DNA of 64,000 bases from assembly GCA_965214915.1 (NCBI GenBank), contig CBDCCP010000001.1:992001-1056000 (forward strand), written 5' to 3'. Positions 1 to 8,365 of this stretch are shown here, in pieces (the first letter of the stretch is position 1; the number at the start of each line of letters is the position of its first letter). The stretch is from CATQHP01 sp965214915 (GTDB lineage Bacteria; Acidobacteriota; Terriglobia; Bryobacterales; UBA6623). A program made the position numbers and the translations under genes. Below the pieces are notes generated by a model. The model was not told the DNA's origin, ran no database searches, and saw only the letters and a program-made list of their open reading frames with translations.

Positions 1-1539
1 CGCGCCCCGACCGTCGATTATTTTTCCGACGACCCGCGCATCGCCACTGCCCAACGGCACAAGATCGGCATTCCCGTCATGCAGATCGACGCCCGGGGCC
101 GCCCCTGGCTGTTCTATCGCAAGCATCCCTCGCAAACCGGCGTCGGCGAAGTCTGGTCCAGTTACGCCGCCTACTACGAGGGTGAGCGCTGGTCGTCGCC
201 CATCGCGTTGCCGGCGTCGCGTCACCTGCTCGACCGTCGCCCGAGCGTCGTCCCGCGCGAAGACGGCTCGCTGCACGCGGTTTATTCTTCCGACAAGCGG
301 CAATCCGCCGTCCGTAACCGCGAAGACAGCGACATCTTCCACGCTACGCTCGCGCTACCGGACCCGCCCGAGCCGGCGGTTCTAAAGGAAATCGATGCGC
401 AAGAGCCGCGCACCGCTCCGCGCCCCGTTCATCCCAACGAAGCCGCGGACATCGCCCGTATGCGCGCCGCCCGCATCGAGGTCGGCGGCAAGCAACTCCA
501 ATACCTGCGCGGCGAGTTCCACCGCCACACCGAGTTTTCCGCGCACCGCGACTGGGACGGCCCCTTCGAGGAGGTGTGGCGCTACGCGCTCGATGTCGCC
601 GACATGGACTGGATCGGCCCCGGCGACCACGACTTCGCCGTCGGTCAGGACTACCTCTGGTGGCTGCAGCAGAAAATCACCGATATGTACCACTTGCCGG
701 GCAAATTCAACGGCATGTACAGCTACGAGCGAAGCGCCCGCTACCCCAGCGGCCACCGCAACGTGATCTTCCCGCGCCGGGGCATCCGCCCGCTGCCGCG
801 CTCCAACGACAAGGAGTACAACGAGGGAACCGAGCAAGACGGCTCCGCGGACATCGAGAATCTCTATGCGTATCTCAAACGCTTCGGCGCGATCTGCTCG
901 TCGCACACCTCGGCCACGAACATGGGCACCGATTGGCGCGACAACGACCCCGAGGTCGAGCCCGTAGTCGAGATCTTTCAAGGCCACCGCCAGAACTACG
1001 AAGAAACCAACGCGCCGCTGGCCGCGCGCGGGCCCGACGACACGATCCAGGGTTACCGCCCCAAGGGTTTCGTTTGGGAGGCGTTCAAGAAAGGCCGCAG
1101 ACTGGGATTTCAGGCGTCGAGCGATCACATCTCGACGCACATCAGCTACGCGGTCGTCATCGCCGAGGAAAACTCCCGCAAGGGAATCCTCGACGCTTTC
1201 AAGAAACGCCGCTCCTACGCCGCGAACGACAACATCCTGCTCGACGTGCGCTCCGGCGATTTCATGATGGGCGACGAGTTCTTATCGACCGAGGCGCCGC
1301 GGCTGGAGATCAGAGCCACGGGCACGACGCCGATCGACCGCGTGGATATCGTCCGCCAAGTCGGCGCCGCAACCCCGGAATACGTCGCCTCGTTCGAGCC
1401 GCGCAAGCAGACCGTCGATATCGACTGGTCCGATCCGGTCGCCGTTGCGGGGCAGGTCAACATGTACTACGTGCGCCTGCGGCAGCGCAACGAAGCGCTG
1501 GCCTGGGCCAGCCCGCTGTGGATCGAGTACAAACCTTGA
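1..1539 (+). CDS. DUF3604 domain protein, C-terminal part (5' end outside window)
   Basis: The reading frame is open from the first base, so this is the 3' portion of a longer gene. The visible part begins with the end of a beta-propeller-like region (WLFYRKHP, VVPREDGSLHAVYSSD) and then carries the DUF3604 domain. Its marks are EFHRHTEFS near nt 515-540, GPGDHDF near 620, FGAICSSHTSATNMGTDWRD near 885-945 and SSDHISTHISY near 1118-1150. The His/Asp-rich motifs resemble a PHP-like metal-binding site, but no activity is established for this family. It is clearly paralogous to the complete DUF3604 protein at 25484-28351, with which it shares HRHTEFS, DWRDNDPEVEP and SDHISTHISYA. The C-terminus ends in a beta-sandwich-like tail (YYVRLRQRNEALAWASPLW) also found in the paralogue. 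Confidence 0.88.
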   Translation, partial: RAPTVDYFSDDPRIATAQRHKIGIPVMQIDARGRPWLFYRKHPSQTGVGEVWSSYAAYYEGERWSSPIALPASRHLLDRRPSVVPREDGSLHAVYSSDKRQSAVRNREDSDIFHATLALPDPPEPAVLKEIDAQEPRTAPRPVHPNEAADIARMRAARIEVGGKQLQYLRGEFHRHTEFSAHRDWDGPFEEVWRYALDVADMDWIGPGDHDFAVGQDYLWWLQQKITDMYHLPGKFNGMYSYERSARYPSGHRNVIFPRRGIRPLPRSNDKEYNEGTEQDGSADIENLYAYLKRFGAICSSHTSATNMGTDWRDNDPEVEPVVEIFQGHRQNYEETNAPLAARGPDDTIQGYRPKGFVWEAFKKGRRLGFQASSDHISTHISYAVVIAEENSRKGILDAFKKRRSYAANDNILLDVRSGDFMMGDEFLSTEAPRLEIRATGTTPIDRVDIVRQVGAATPEYVASFEPRKQTVDIDWSDPVAVAGQVNMYYVRLRQRNEALAWASPLWIEYKP

Positions 1540-1542
1540 CGA

Positions 1543-1728
1543 TCACCCGTGATCCTGGGCGGGAGCGCTGCCGATCCGGAACATGGACGCGCCTTCGACC
1601 AACCCCTCGACGCGCGCAAGGCGGGTTTCAAGATTGCCCAGCCGGCCACCGATCCACAGAGAAGCCATCGGGATGGACGCCATGATCGCAACACCCACGC
1701 TCAAGATGCCGATAAGTTCCGCGCTCAT
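1543..1728 (-). CDS. Small membrane-anchored coiled-coil protein (61 aa)
   Basis: A 61-residue reading frame starts with ATG at 1728, 28 bp downstream of the pyrD stop on the same strand. Residues 4-26 are a hydrophobic segment (LIGILSVGVAIMASIPMASL), followed by a short amphipathic stretch RLGNLETRLARVEGLVEG. Many bacteria encode tiny proteins of this plan (one membrane helix, then a heptad ending RxARLEGxLEG) with no known role. No convincing Shine-Dalgarno site precedes the start, so expression may depend on read-through from pyrD. It could be chance, but the coherent helix plus coiled-coil layout argues for a real gene. Confidence 0.5.
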   Translation of the reverse strand: MSAELIGILSVGVAIMASIPMASLWIGGRLGNLETRLARVEGLVEGASMFRIGSAPAQDHG

Positions 1729-1756
1729 GCCGTGAGTATGGCGCGGGCAGGCGCGC

Positions 1757-2686
1757 CTATGCGTTCGGCCCCGGCATGCGCAGCGCGCCGACCAACTCGG
1801 CGGCCGAGGCGATCTTGTGCTTTTCGAGAAAATCGTCCAGTTCGCGGGCGACCTCCAACGGCCGCGCGGGGTCCCAGAACGAGGCCGTCCCCACCTGCAC
1901 GGCCGATGCCCCGCAGAGCAGGAACTCGGCTGCATCCTCGCCGCAGGCAATGCCGCCCATGCCGATCACCGGTATCGAGACGGCCTGGGCAACCTGATGG
2001 ACCATGCGTAAAGCCACCGGCTTGACCGCCGGCCCGGAAAGCCCGCCGTAGCCGCCCCCCAGGCGGGGCTCCCGCGATACGGCATCGACGGCCAAGCCTT
2101 GCAGCGTGTTGATCAGGGAAACCGCATCCGCCCCGGCCTGCTCCGCCGCCCGCGCCGACGCCGCGATATCGGTCACGTTCGGCGACAGCTTCACGATCAG
2201 GGGGCGCCTGCGCGCGGCGGCCTTGCAGGCGGCAACGACCTCGCCAAGCAGCGCCGCGTCGGCGCCGAACTGCATCCCGCCGTGACTCGTGTTCGGGCAC
2301 GAAACGTTTAACTCGTATCCGGCGAGACCATCGGCCCGCTCAAGCGACTGGACGACTGCAACGTAATCGCCGACTTCATAGCCGAATACGTTGGCGAACA
2401 CCGGCGTATCGAGCTTGGCCAGCGTGGGCAGCTTTTCGCGGACGAACGCCTCAACGCCGACATTCTGCAGCCCTACCGAATTCAGCATCCCCGAGGCGGT
2501 TTCGACAATGCGCGGCGCGGGATTGCCTGCGATCGGATTGCGCGAAAGACCTTTGACCACGATGCCGCCCAGCTTGTTCAGATCTACAAGGGAGGCGAAC
2601 TCCAATCCGTAGCCGAAGGTCCCGCTCGCAGCCAGAATAGGGTTGCGCAACGGAATCCCGCAGAACGATGTGCGCAGGTCTGCCAC
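1757..2686 (-). CDS. pyrD: Dihydroorotate dehydrogenase, class 1B catalytic subunit
   Basis: Oxidises dihydroorotate to orotate in pyrimidine synthesis. The sequence shows the FMN TIM-barrel pattern: NPILAASGTFGYG near the N-terminus, ETASGMLNSVGLQNVG, the active-site cysteine in ELNVSCPNTSHGG (Cys about 130, the class 1 signature), KLSPNV, and the phosphate-binding IPVIGMGGI and GASAVQVGTA. I place the start at the GTG at 2686, giving 309 residues, because family members begin at the xDLxxxFCGxxLxNP block. An in-frame TTG at 2731 would add 15 unconserved residues. Class 1B enzymes normally pair with the iron-sulfur subunit PyrK, and no pyrK is adjacent here. The nearest upstream DNA is an IS-derived scar transcribed in the opposite direction. 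Confidence 0.95.
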   Translation of the reverse strand: MADLRTSFCGIPLRNPILAASGTFGYGLEFASLVDLNKLGGIVVKGLSRNPIAGNPAPRIVETASGMLNSVGLQNVGVEAFVREKLPTLAKLDTPVFANVFGYEVGDYVAVVQSLERADGLAGYELNVSCPNTSHGGMQFGADAALLGEVVAACKAAARRRPLIVKLSPNVTDIAASARAAEQAGADAVSLINTLQGLAVDAVSREPRLGGGYGGLSGPAVKPVALRMVHQVAQAVSIPVIGMGGIACGEDAAEFLLCGASAVQVGTASFWDPARPLEVARELDDFLEKHKIASAAELVGALRMPGPNA

Positions 2687-2729
2687 GGAAAAACATTCTA
2701 GCCCGGATATCTCGCCAGAGGTAGGGCAC

Positions 2730-2796
2730 AAGGCCGTTTCTCGTAGTATAATTAGTTTGCAATCAACAACTTACCGCGAACTAGGACAACGGCCTT
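2730..2796. repeat. 9-bp inverted repeat bracketing the start of the IS remnant
   Basis: AAGGCCGTT at 2730-2738 and its exact complement AACGGCCTT at 2788-2796 lie 49 bp apart, and the right arm touches the ATG of the transposase remnant at 2797. The interval is AT-rich and contains a TATAAT-like box (tagtataatt, about 2744-2753). It could be the terminal or operator region of the former insertion sequence. Confidence 0.6.
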
Positions 2797-3085
2797 ATGA
2801 CTCCGAAGTGTACCACGGAACGACTGGAATTTGAAACCTTGCGAAGGCAGCGGGTCGTCGCTCGGTTCGACGGTGGGAAGTTGGGGGCGGATGGCGGCGG
2901 GCTACTGCTGAGGGAGCCGGCGCTGCGGACGGGGCTGTTGCGGCAACTGAGCGCCTGTTTCCGGGATCGCCGCGAGCCGCAGCGGACGCGGCATCCGGTG
3001 GAGGTGCTGGCAGCGGCGCGGGACGCAATGCGGCACGACCCGCCTGAAGTTGCTCAAGATCGGCGTGCGCATCCGGGTCAGCGGG
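2797..3085 (+). pseudogene. IS1380-type transposase remnant, internally deleted
   Basis: The first about 70 codons read like the N-terminus of an IS1380-family DDE transposase: VVARFDGGKLGADGGGLLLRE followed by GLLRQLSACFRDRREPQRTRHPVEVLAAAR. At about 3010-3030 the reading frame jumps to another frame encoding CGTTRLKLLKIGVRIRVS, which is the normal C-terminal block of that family. The central catalytic region (roughly 350 residues, including the DDE triad) is missing, so the element cannot transpose by itself. Family assignment is from remembered motifs. The remnant runs straight into the BrnT-like toxin gene. Confidence 0.7.
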
Positions 3086-3130
3086 CGGGAGGAGATTTCA
3101 CGGCTGTTCGCCGAGCGTCTGGCGGTGGCT

Positions 3131-3427
3131 GTGCCGGGCAACGTCGCGGCTAAGCCCGGAACGGGATACATCTATGAGTGGGATAACCGGAACCGCAAGA
3201 AAAAGCGCGACAAGCACGGCGTGGATTTCGCGGCCATGCTGTATTTTGAGGAAGATCCGGAGTCGCCCGAACAACAGTGGCACGAAAAAGACGAGGAGTG
3301 GCGCTGGACCGATGACGGCTACATCAACGGCAAATCGCACCGGGTGGTCTATACCGAGCGCGACGAGCGTTTGCGCATCATCACGCTGTTTCCCTTGGAT
3401 GAAGAAGAAGTAAGAGTACTACGATGA
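3131..3427 (+). CDS. brnT: BrnT-like ribonuclease toxin
   Basis: The core YEWDNRNRKKKRDKHGVDF followed by RVVYTERDERLRIITLFPLD matches the BrnT toxin family (FxWDxxKaxxNxxKHGVsF and a terminal TERxxRIRIISaR segment). BrnT toxins are small RelE-fold RNases neutralised by BrnA. The codon where BrnT proteins usually begin is ATC here, so there is no normal start. The frame is open upstream into the transposase remnant, and the GTG at 3131 is the best available start (98 aa), with ATG 3050 as an alternative. An acidic insertion (EEDPESPEQQWHEKDEE) lies in the middle. The stop overlaps the next gene by 4 bp (ATGA), as expected for a toxin-antitoxin pair. Confidence 0.75.
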   Translation: MPGNVAAKPGTGYIYEWDNRNRKKKRDKHGVDFAAMLYFEEDPESPEQQWHEKDEEWRWTDDGYINGKSHRVVYTERDERLRIITLFPLDEEEVRVLR

Positions 3428-3642
3428 GTGACCGGATGCTGCCGCAGAAGAGAAAACTGACGCCCGAGGAAAAGGCCAGGATCAGAGCCGGCATCGCCTC
3501 CGACCCCGATGCGCAGTGGGCGATGAATGCCCGGAACGTCAAGGCGTCCCGCCTGAGCATGGAAAAACTCCGCGAGAAGTTTCCGGGCGCCTACAGGAGG
3601 ACCCTCCTGGCGCTTAAAAAAGCGGCCGCGGGCGACTCCTGA
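3424..3642 (+). CDS. brnA: BrnA-like antitoxin
   Basis: A 72-residue basic protein overlapping the BrnT-like gene by 4 bp. It contains LTPEEKARIRAGIASDPDAQW, the segment found in BrnA-type antitoxins (LTxEExAxIxAGIAxDPDxPEW), and then a helical basic C-terminus (RLSMEKLREKFPGAYRRTLLALKK) that could bind DNA. In the family the antitoxin binds the toxin and autoregulates the operon. A strong rho-independent terminator follows 10 bp after the stop. The gene order (toxin first) is the usual order for brnTA. Confidence 0.75.
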   Translation: MSDRMLPQKRKLTPEEKARIRAGIASDPDAQWAMNARNVKASRLSMEKLREKFPGAYRRTLLALKKAAAGDS

Positions 3643-3651
3643 CCCGCGGCG

Positions 3652-3680
3652 CGGCCGCAGCGGGGACGCGGCCGTTTTTT
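3652..3680 (+). terminator. Rho-independent terminator after the brnTA pair
   Basis: CGGCCGC (3652-3658) pairs with GCGGCCG (3668-3674) around a 9-nt loop and is followed directly by six T residues (3675-3680). Confidence 0.85.
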
Positions 3681-3681
3681 C

Positions 3682-3702
3682 TTCCACTTTCCACTAGCCA
3701 CT
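3682..3702. repeat. Heptamer array (TTCCACT, TTCCACT, AGCCACT)
   Basis: Three heptanucleotide units sit immediately after the brnTA terminator. The same type of 7-bp unit recurs at four other gene borders in the window (42651, 43137, 44382, 60302). Confidence 0.6.
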
Positions 3703-3770
3703 GTACGCGGCTGCGCGGGCGGTAGCTCAATTCAACTTTCGTCCAGTCGCAAACCATGTGGCCAAACTGT

Positions 3771-3933
3771 ACAAACCAAGTGGCCGCGTACACCCAGCAA
3801 CTCGAACAGGCGATCAGGGACTACCTGACGGTCTGCAATGCCCCCCCAGCCGTTTATCTGGACCAAGACCGCTGCTCAAATCTTCGATTCACTCAAAATT
3901 CACTGTAAATCAATTCCTGAGACAGGACGCTAG
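3771..3933 (+). pseudogene. IS630-type transposase C-terminal remnant
   Basis: Read with one frame change, the DNA encodes YTQQLEQAIRDYLTVCNAPP then FIWTKTAAQIFDSLKIHC up to a TAG at 3931. This is the characteristic end of IS630-family transposases (YxxxxNxxPxPFxWTKxAdxIL). The shift falls in a run of seven C residues at about 3841-3847, so either the run has slipped or the fragment is decayed. No N-terminal part is present. Confidence 0.65.
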
Positions 3934-3935
3934 CG

Positions 3936-5075
3936 TCATGTGGGCTTGGGCCGGCCGGGAGAGCCGTTCGCGATATCGCCCCGGTCGATCGGCGCGCGGG
4001 AGCGCTCCGTTCGCTCCAATGCCGACAGCACGGCGCCGGCGACTTCTTGGGTTCCGGCGTTTCCGCCGAGGTCGCGCGGCAGGACTCCGCCGCCGGCCAA
4101 AACTTTCGAGACGGCGATCTCGACATCGTTCGCGGCGTCGGCGAGACCGAGGCAGTCGAGCATCATGCCCGCGCTCAGGATCATCGCCAGCGGGTTGGCC
4201 AGGCCCTTGCCGGCGATATCGGGGGCGGAGCCGTGTACGGGTTCGAACATCGAGGGGCAGCGGCGCGTCGGGTCGATATTGGAGCTTGGGGCCAGCCCCA
4301 TGCTGCCGGTGACCATTGCCGCCAGATCGCTCAAGATGTCGCCGAACAGGTTGGAGGCGACAACCACGTCGAAACTGTCCGGGCGGCGCACGAAATTCAT
4401 CGCCGCGGCGTCGACGAGCAGAGATTCGGTTTCGATGTCGGGGAAGCGCTCGGCCACTTCGTCGAAGACGCGGTCCCACAAGACCATCGAATAGCCTTGG
4501 GCATTCGACTTGGTGATCGAGGCGACGCGCTTCTTTCCGCCGCGTTTGCGGGCCAGCTCGAAGGCGTGGCGGACAATGCGCTCGCAGCCGCGCCGGGTGA
4601 AGAGCGAAGTTTGCACGGCCGTTTCGGCCGGCAGCCCGGAGTACAGAAAGCCGCCGATCTGGGCGTATTCGCCCTCGGTGTTTTCGCGCACGACCACGAG
4701 GTCGATCGAGCCGGCTGCGTAACCTTTCAACGGCGACTCGACGCCGGCGTAGAGCTTCGCCGGACGCTCGCAGACGTACTGCTCGAAGCCGCGGCGGATG
4801 GGTAGCAACAGGCCGTTGAGCGTGACGTTGTCTTGTATTTTTGGGTGGCCGACCGCGCCCAGCAGTATGGCGTCGTGCGGGCGCAACTGCTCCAGGCCGT
4901 CCTCGGGCATCATGCGTCCGTTGGCGAAGTAATAATCCGTGCCCCAATCGAACCGCGAGCAGCGGAACTGCGCGCCGTACTTGCGGCCGGCGGCTTCCAA
5001 TACCGCCTCGGCGGCGGGCATGACCTCGCGGCCGATGCCGTCGCCCGGGATCGAGGCGATGTTGAACTCGCGCAC
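3936..5075 (-). CDS. Tartrate/D-malate dehydrogenase-type beta-decarboxylating dehydrogenase
   Basis: A 379-residue member of the isopropylmalate/isocitrate dehydrogenase superfamily, NAD- and divalent-metal-dependent. Visible marks are IPGDGIGREVMPA at the N-terminus, VVRENTEGEYAQIGG, the Lys block RVASITKSNAQ, and the metal-binding Asp region SNLFGDILSDLAA followed by FEPVHGSAPDIAGKG. FDWGTDYYFANGRMMPEDGL near residues 42-62 is typical of the tartrate dehydrogenase/D-malate dehydrogenase branch rather than LeuB. The last about 20 residues (RAPIDRGDIANGSPGRPKPT) extend beyond the usual end. Its stop lies 2 bp from the IS630 remnant, so the gene's 3' flank is an insertion junction. It follows a DUF1080 gene by 3 bp on the same strand. 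Confidence 0.88.
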   Translation of the reverse strand: MREFNIASIPGDGIGREVMPAAEAVLEAAGRKYGAQFRCSRFDWGTDYYFANGRMMPEDGLEQLRPHDAILLGAVGHPKIQDNVTLNGLLLPIRRGFEQYVCERPAKLYAGVESPLKGYAAGSIDLVVVRENTEGEYAQIGGFLYSGLPAETAVQTSLFTRRGCERIVRHAFELARKRGGKKRVASITKSNAQGYSMVLWDRVFDEVAERFPDIETESLLVDAAAMNFVRRPDSFDVVVASNLFGDILSDLAAMVTGSMGLAPSSNIDPTRRCPSMFEPVHGSAPDIAGKGLANPLAMILSAGMMLDCLGLADAANDVEIAVSKVLAGGGVLPRDLGGNAGTQEVAGAVLSALERTERSRAPIDRGDIANGSPGRPKPT

Positions 5076-5078
5076 GGG

Positions 5079-5753
5079 TCAGCGCTCCAAGATCCAGATA
5101 TTGCGGAACATCACAACGCTGTGCTGGTCGTGGAGTTGCAGTCCGATGGGCCCCTTGGTCGGCCGCTTGGGGTCGCCGGGGTGCTCGGCGGCGAGAACGC
5201 CGTTGACATAGACGCGGATGGCGTCTTTCCGCGATTCGATATTGATGCCGTTCCACTCGCCGGCGCGCTGCAGCCCCTCCTTGGCTCGCGCCAGACCGTA
5301 GATCGAGCCGGTACCCCACCTGTCCGACCATTCGCTGTTGATCTGGATTTCGTAACCCAGCTTCGACGGAGTTCTGCGGAAGTCGGGCGGGTCGGCAATG
5401 CCCCATTTGGCTTGCGAGGGATCGCGGATCGAGATGCCGCTGTTGCCGGGGGTGCGCACCCAGTATTCGAGGCGCAGGTCGAACTCCTCGAATTCGCGCT
5501 TGGTGTAGAGCCAGGACTGGCGGATGTCCCAGAGCTTGTAGTCCTCGGCGGTAATCGTCTCGCGCCCGGCGAACAGCTTCTTGTCGGGGGCGCGGTAGGC
5601 CGTGAGCACGCCGTCGGAGCGCAAGCGCCAGATGCCCTCGCCGAGGATCGTCCAATCGTCGAGTCCGTTGCGCAGCAGGTCCGCCCAGTCCGCGGCTGTT
5701 GCCGCGGGCGCGAGCAGCGCGGTTGCGAGCAGGGCGATAGCGGTACGCAGCAT
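5079..5753 (-). CDS. Secreted DUF1080 (3-keto-disaccharide hydrolase) domain protein
   Basis: The start at 5753 is supported by a GGAGG Shine-Dalgarno site 7 nt upstream and by a clean signal peptide (MLRTAIALLATALLAPAATAA). The mature protein is a single DUF1080 beta-jelly-roll: LDDWTILGEGIWRLRSDGVL, the sheet FEEFDLRLEYWVRTPGNSGI, GYEIQINSEW and a terminal GPIGLQLHDQHSVVMFRNIWI. This family includes enzymes that hydrate or cleave 3-keto-glycosides in the periplasm; the substrate cannot be read from sequence. It lies between murB (19 bp upstream) and the dehydrogenase (3 bp downstream), all on the minus strand, so the three may be one operon. Confidence 0.88.
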   Translation of the reverse strand: MLRTAIALLATALLAPAATAADWADLLRNGLDDWTILGEGIWRLRSDGVLTAYRAPDKKLFAGRETITAEDYKLWDIRQSWLYTKREFEEFDLRLEYWVRTPGNSGISIRDPSQAKWGIADPPDFRRTPSKLGYEIQINSEWSDRWGTGSIYGLARAKEGLQRAGEWNGINIESRKDAIRVYVNGVLAAEHPGDPKRPTKGPIGLQLHDQHSVVMFRNIWILER

Positions 5754-5772
5754 GGTTCGATCCTCCCGGCGT

Positions 5773-6753
5773 TCAGCCGATGTATTGCACTTCTTCCTCG
5801 ACGTCGAAGCCGTAGCGTTTGCGGATGCGGCTTTTGAGCTCGTCCACCAGGGCGTGGACCTCGGCCGCCGTGCCGCCCCCGCGATTGTAGAGCAGATTGG
5901 CGTGATAGGCGGCGATGGCAATGCCGCCGTTGCGCATGCCTTTCGCGCCGACTTTCTCCAGGAAATACGCCGAGGCGACTTTGCCTGCGCGCACGGCGTG
6001 CCGGGGGACTTCGGCCGCGGCTGCGGCCGGCAGATCGCGGATGTGCAGGTTTTTGAAAATGCTCCCGGCGCAAAGCATGCTCGGCGGAAATTTTTCGTCG
6101 CGGATTGCGCGGATTTCGCGGGCGCGTTCGCTCAGCGCGCGGCGGTCTCCCGCGGGCAGGCGCAGAGTGCAGCCCAGGATGACCCAATCCTTATGACGCT
6201 TGAACACGGATTCGCGGTATTCGAACGCGCAGGCGGCGTTGTCTCTGGAACGGACTGCCGCGCCGTCGAAGTAATCGACGCGTTCGATGAATTGGTCGAT
6301 CGAATTCCCGTAAGCGCCGGCGTTGCCGTAAACCGCGCCGCCGACCGAGCCGGGGATGCGGGTGAGCGTGTGCAGGCCCTCGAGGCCGCGCTCTATGGTG
6401 GAGTCGACCAAGGCTTGCAGCTTGGCGCCGGCGTCGGCTTCGATGACGCCGCCGTCGATCGTGACGGCCTCCGCGGTAAAGCGCAGGACGATCCCGCGGA
6501 AGCCTGCATCGGAGGCGACGACGTTGCTGCCGTCGCCCATCACGTAACAGGCGGCGCCGGCCTCGCGACACGCCTGCACGGCGCTTGCCAAGGCTTGCGG
6601 GTCGGCTGTCCAACCGAAAAAGTCGGCGGGGCCGCCGATGCCGAAGCGGGTGTGCGCGGCCAGTGGGACGTTGGTTTCCAGGCGCAGCGGCGCGATGGCC
6701 CGCAAGGCCCCGGCGAGTCGGTCGAAATCCGGCAAACCTTCAATTGTAGGCAA
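5773..6753 (-). CDS. murB: UDP-N-acetylenolpyruvoylglucosamine reductase
   Basis: Reduces enolpyruvyl-UDP-GlcNAc to UDP-MurNAc with NADPH and FAD for peptidoglycan synthesis. Motifs in order: NVPLAAHTRFGIGGPADFF, the FAD-binding GDGSNVVASDAGFRG, RIPGSVGGAVYGNAGAYG, YRESVFKRHKDWVILG, and PPSMLCAGSIFKNL with the catalytic Ser. The C-terminal block with KVGAKGMRNGGIAIAAYHAN and an ending DVEEEVQYIG fits the family. The longest frame starts with TTG at 6753, and an internal TTG at 6735 is possible. The start is only 14 bp from the divergent thiolase gene, so the two promoters must overlap or lie inside coding sequence. Confidence 0.95.
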   Translation of the reverse strand: MPTIEGLPDFDRLAGALRAIAPLRLETNVPLAAHTRFGIGGPADFFGWTADPQALASAVQACREAGAACYVMGDGSNVVASDAGFRGIVLRFTAEAVTIDGGVIEADAGAKLQALVDSTIERGLEGLHTLTRIPGSVGGAVYGNAGAYGNSIDQFIERVDYFDGAAVRSRDNAACAFEYRESVFKRHKDWVILGCTLRLPAGDRRALSERAREIRAIRDEKFPPSMLCAGSIFKNLHIRDLPAAAAAEVPRHAVRAGKVASAYFLEKVGAKGMRNGGIAIAAYHANLLYNRGGGTAAEVHALVDELKSRIRKRYGFDVEEEVQYIG

Positions 6754-6767
6754 AGCGCCCGCGCGCT

Positions 6768-8336
6768 ATGCTTTTCTGGTCCGTGCCGCAATCGCATCCC
6801 GAAACTTCCACCCCCGTCCTGATCGGCGCCGGGCAGTTCATGGAAAAGGGCGTTCCGCCGGAGCGGGCGCAGCCGCCGATGGGCATGGCCGCCGAAGCCG
6901 CGAAGGCTGCGCTGAAGGACACCGGACTCGGCGAGACTCTGGCGCCGCTCATCGACACCGTGACCGTGGTGCGGACTTTTCACGATTCGAGCAACCGCCC
7001 CCGCTTCCGCTATCCCTTCGGACGCGCCGAAAACCCGCCGCGCGCCGTGACCGGCCGCATCGGCGCCAATCCGCGCAACGCGATCTACGGCAACGTGGGC
7101 GGAGAGACCCCGCAGAAGCTGGTCAATGAAATGTGCGAGCGCATCGCCGCGGGCGATGTCGAGACGGTTCTGCTCGCCGGCGGAGAAGCGATTCATACCA
7201 GCAAGACGGCGTTTCGGCGGGGCATCGCGCTCGATTGGAACGAACCCGACGGCGCTCCGTTCGAGGACCGCGGCATCGGCGCGCAACTGGCCTCCCGGCA
7301 CGAGCTCGACCACGGCGTGGGCATACCGGTGCAGACGTATCCGCTGTTCGAGAACGCGCTGCGCGGCCGCGCGGGGCGCAGCGTCCCAGAACATCGTTTG
7401 GCGCTGGGGCGTCTGTTTGCGCCGTTCACCAAGGTTGCGGCGGCGAACCCTTACGCGTTCTACGGCGCCGAACGCTCGGCCGAGGAACTGGCGGCGGTTA
7501 CGGCCGAGAATCGCTTGATCTCCAATGTGTATCCGAAACGGATGAACGCGATGGACGGCGTCAACCAAGGCGCGGCGCTGATTCTTACATCCGTCGGCAA
7601 GGCGCGGGCTTTGGGCATCGATCCGGCGAAGTGGGTGTTCGTTCATGGCTGCGCCGAGGCAAACGAGAAGCTTCTTGTCAGCGACCGCGTGGACTACGCG
7701 TCGTCTCCGGCGCTGCGGACAAACGCGCGCAAGGCGTTGGCGATGGCCGGCATTGCGCTCGACGGCATCGACTTTATCGATCTCTACAGTTGCTTCCCGT
7801 CCGCTGTCGAGGCGGCGTGCGATGCGCTGGGGTTGGCTTACGACGACCCGCGCGGGCTGACGGTCACCGGCGGGCTTCCCTTTTTCGGGGGGCCGGGGAA
7901 CAACTATTCGATGCATGCGATTGCCACGATGGCCGGCAAGGTCCGCGGGAAGCCCGGAAGCTACGGCCTGGTGACCGCCAACGGCGGTTATCTGTCGAAA
8001 CACGCGACGGGCGTCTACTCGACAATCCCGACCCGCGGCGTTTGGCGCCGGGAGTCTCCGGCGTCGTATCAGGCGGAGATCGACGCGATGGAAAGCCCCG
8101 AGTTCACCCAACGGCCCGCGGGCGCGGCAACGGTCGAGACCTATACGATCTGTTACGGACGGAACGGCCCCGAGCGGGGAATCGTGATCGGCCGTCTGGC
8201 CGGCGGCGGCCGGCGGTTCCTCGCCAACACGCCGAACGACGCCGCGGCGCTCGAAGATTTCGGCAGTCGGGAAGCGCTGGGCCGGCGCGGCGCGGTTTTT
8301 TGCAATGACGGGAGGAACCTGTTCGTTCCCTGCTGA
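6768..8336 (+). CDS. Thiolase-superfamily acetyl-CoA acetyltransferase-like protein
   Basis: A 522-residue protein of the thiolase/SCP-x-like group. It begins with STPVLIGAGQFMEKG, the usual opening of that family, and carries GDVETVLLAGGEAIHTSKTA, DGIDFIDLYSCFPSAVEAAC, the Gly/His segment TGGLPFFGGPGNNYSMHAI and the C-terminal TANGGYLSKHATGVYST. The Cys in LYSCFP is in the region where thiolases of this branch carry a conserved Cys, but I cannot confirm a complete catalytic Cys/His/Cys set, so acyl transfer is inferred. The last about 100 residues (from AATVETYTICY) look like an OB/DUF35-like extension. Transcription is divergent from murB. Confidence 0.8.
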   Translation: MLFWSVPQSHPETSTPVLIGAGQFMEKGVPPERAQPPMGMAAEAAKAALKDTGLGETLAPLIDTVTVVRTFHDSSNRPRFRYPFGRAENPPRAVTGRIGANPRNAIYGNVGGETPQKLVNEMCERIAAGDVETVLLAGGEAIHTSKTAFRRGIALDWNEPDGAPFEDRGIGAQLASRHELDHGVGIPVQTYPLFENALRGRAGRSVPEHRLALGRLFAPFTKVAAANPYAFYGAERSAEELAAVTAENRLISNVYPKRMNAMDGVNQGAALILTSVGKARALGIDPAKWVFVHGCAEANEKLLVSDRVDYASSPALRTNARKALAMAGIALDGIDFIDLYSCFPSAVEAACDALGLAYDDPRGLTVTGGLPFFGGPGNNYSMHAIATMAGKVRGKPGSYGLVTANGGYLSKHATGVYSTIPTRGVWRRESPASYQAEIDAMESPEFTQRPAGAATVETYTICYGRNGPERGIVIGRLAGGGRRFLANTPNDAAALEDFGSREALGRRGAVFCNDGRNLFVPC

Positions 8337-8365
8337 TCCGCCTGGCGGCTTGATACCCTATCGCT

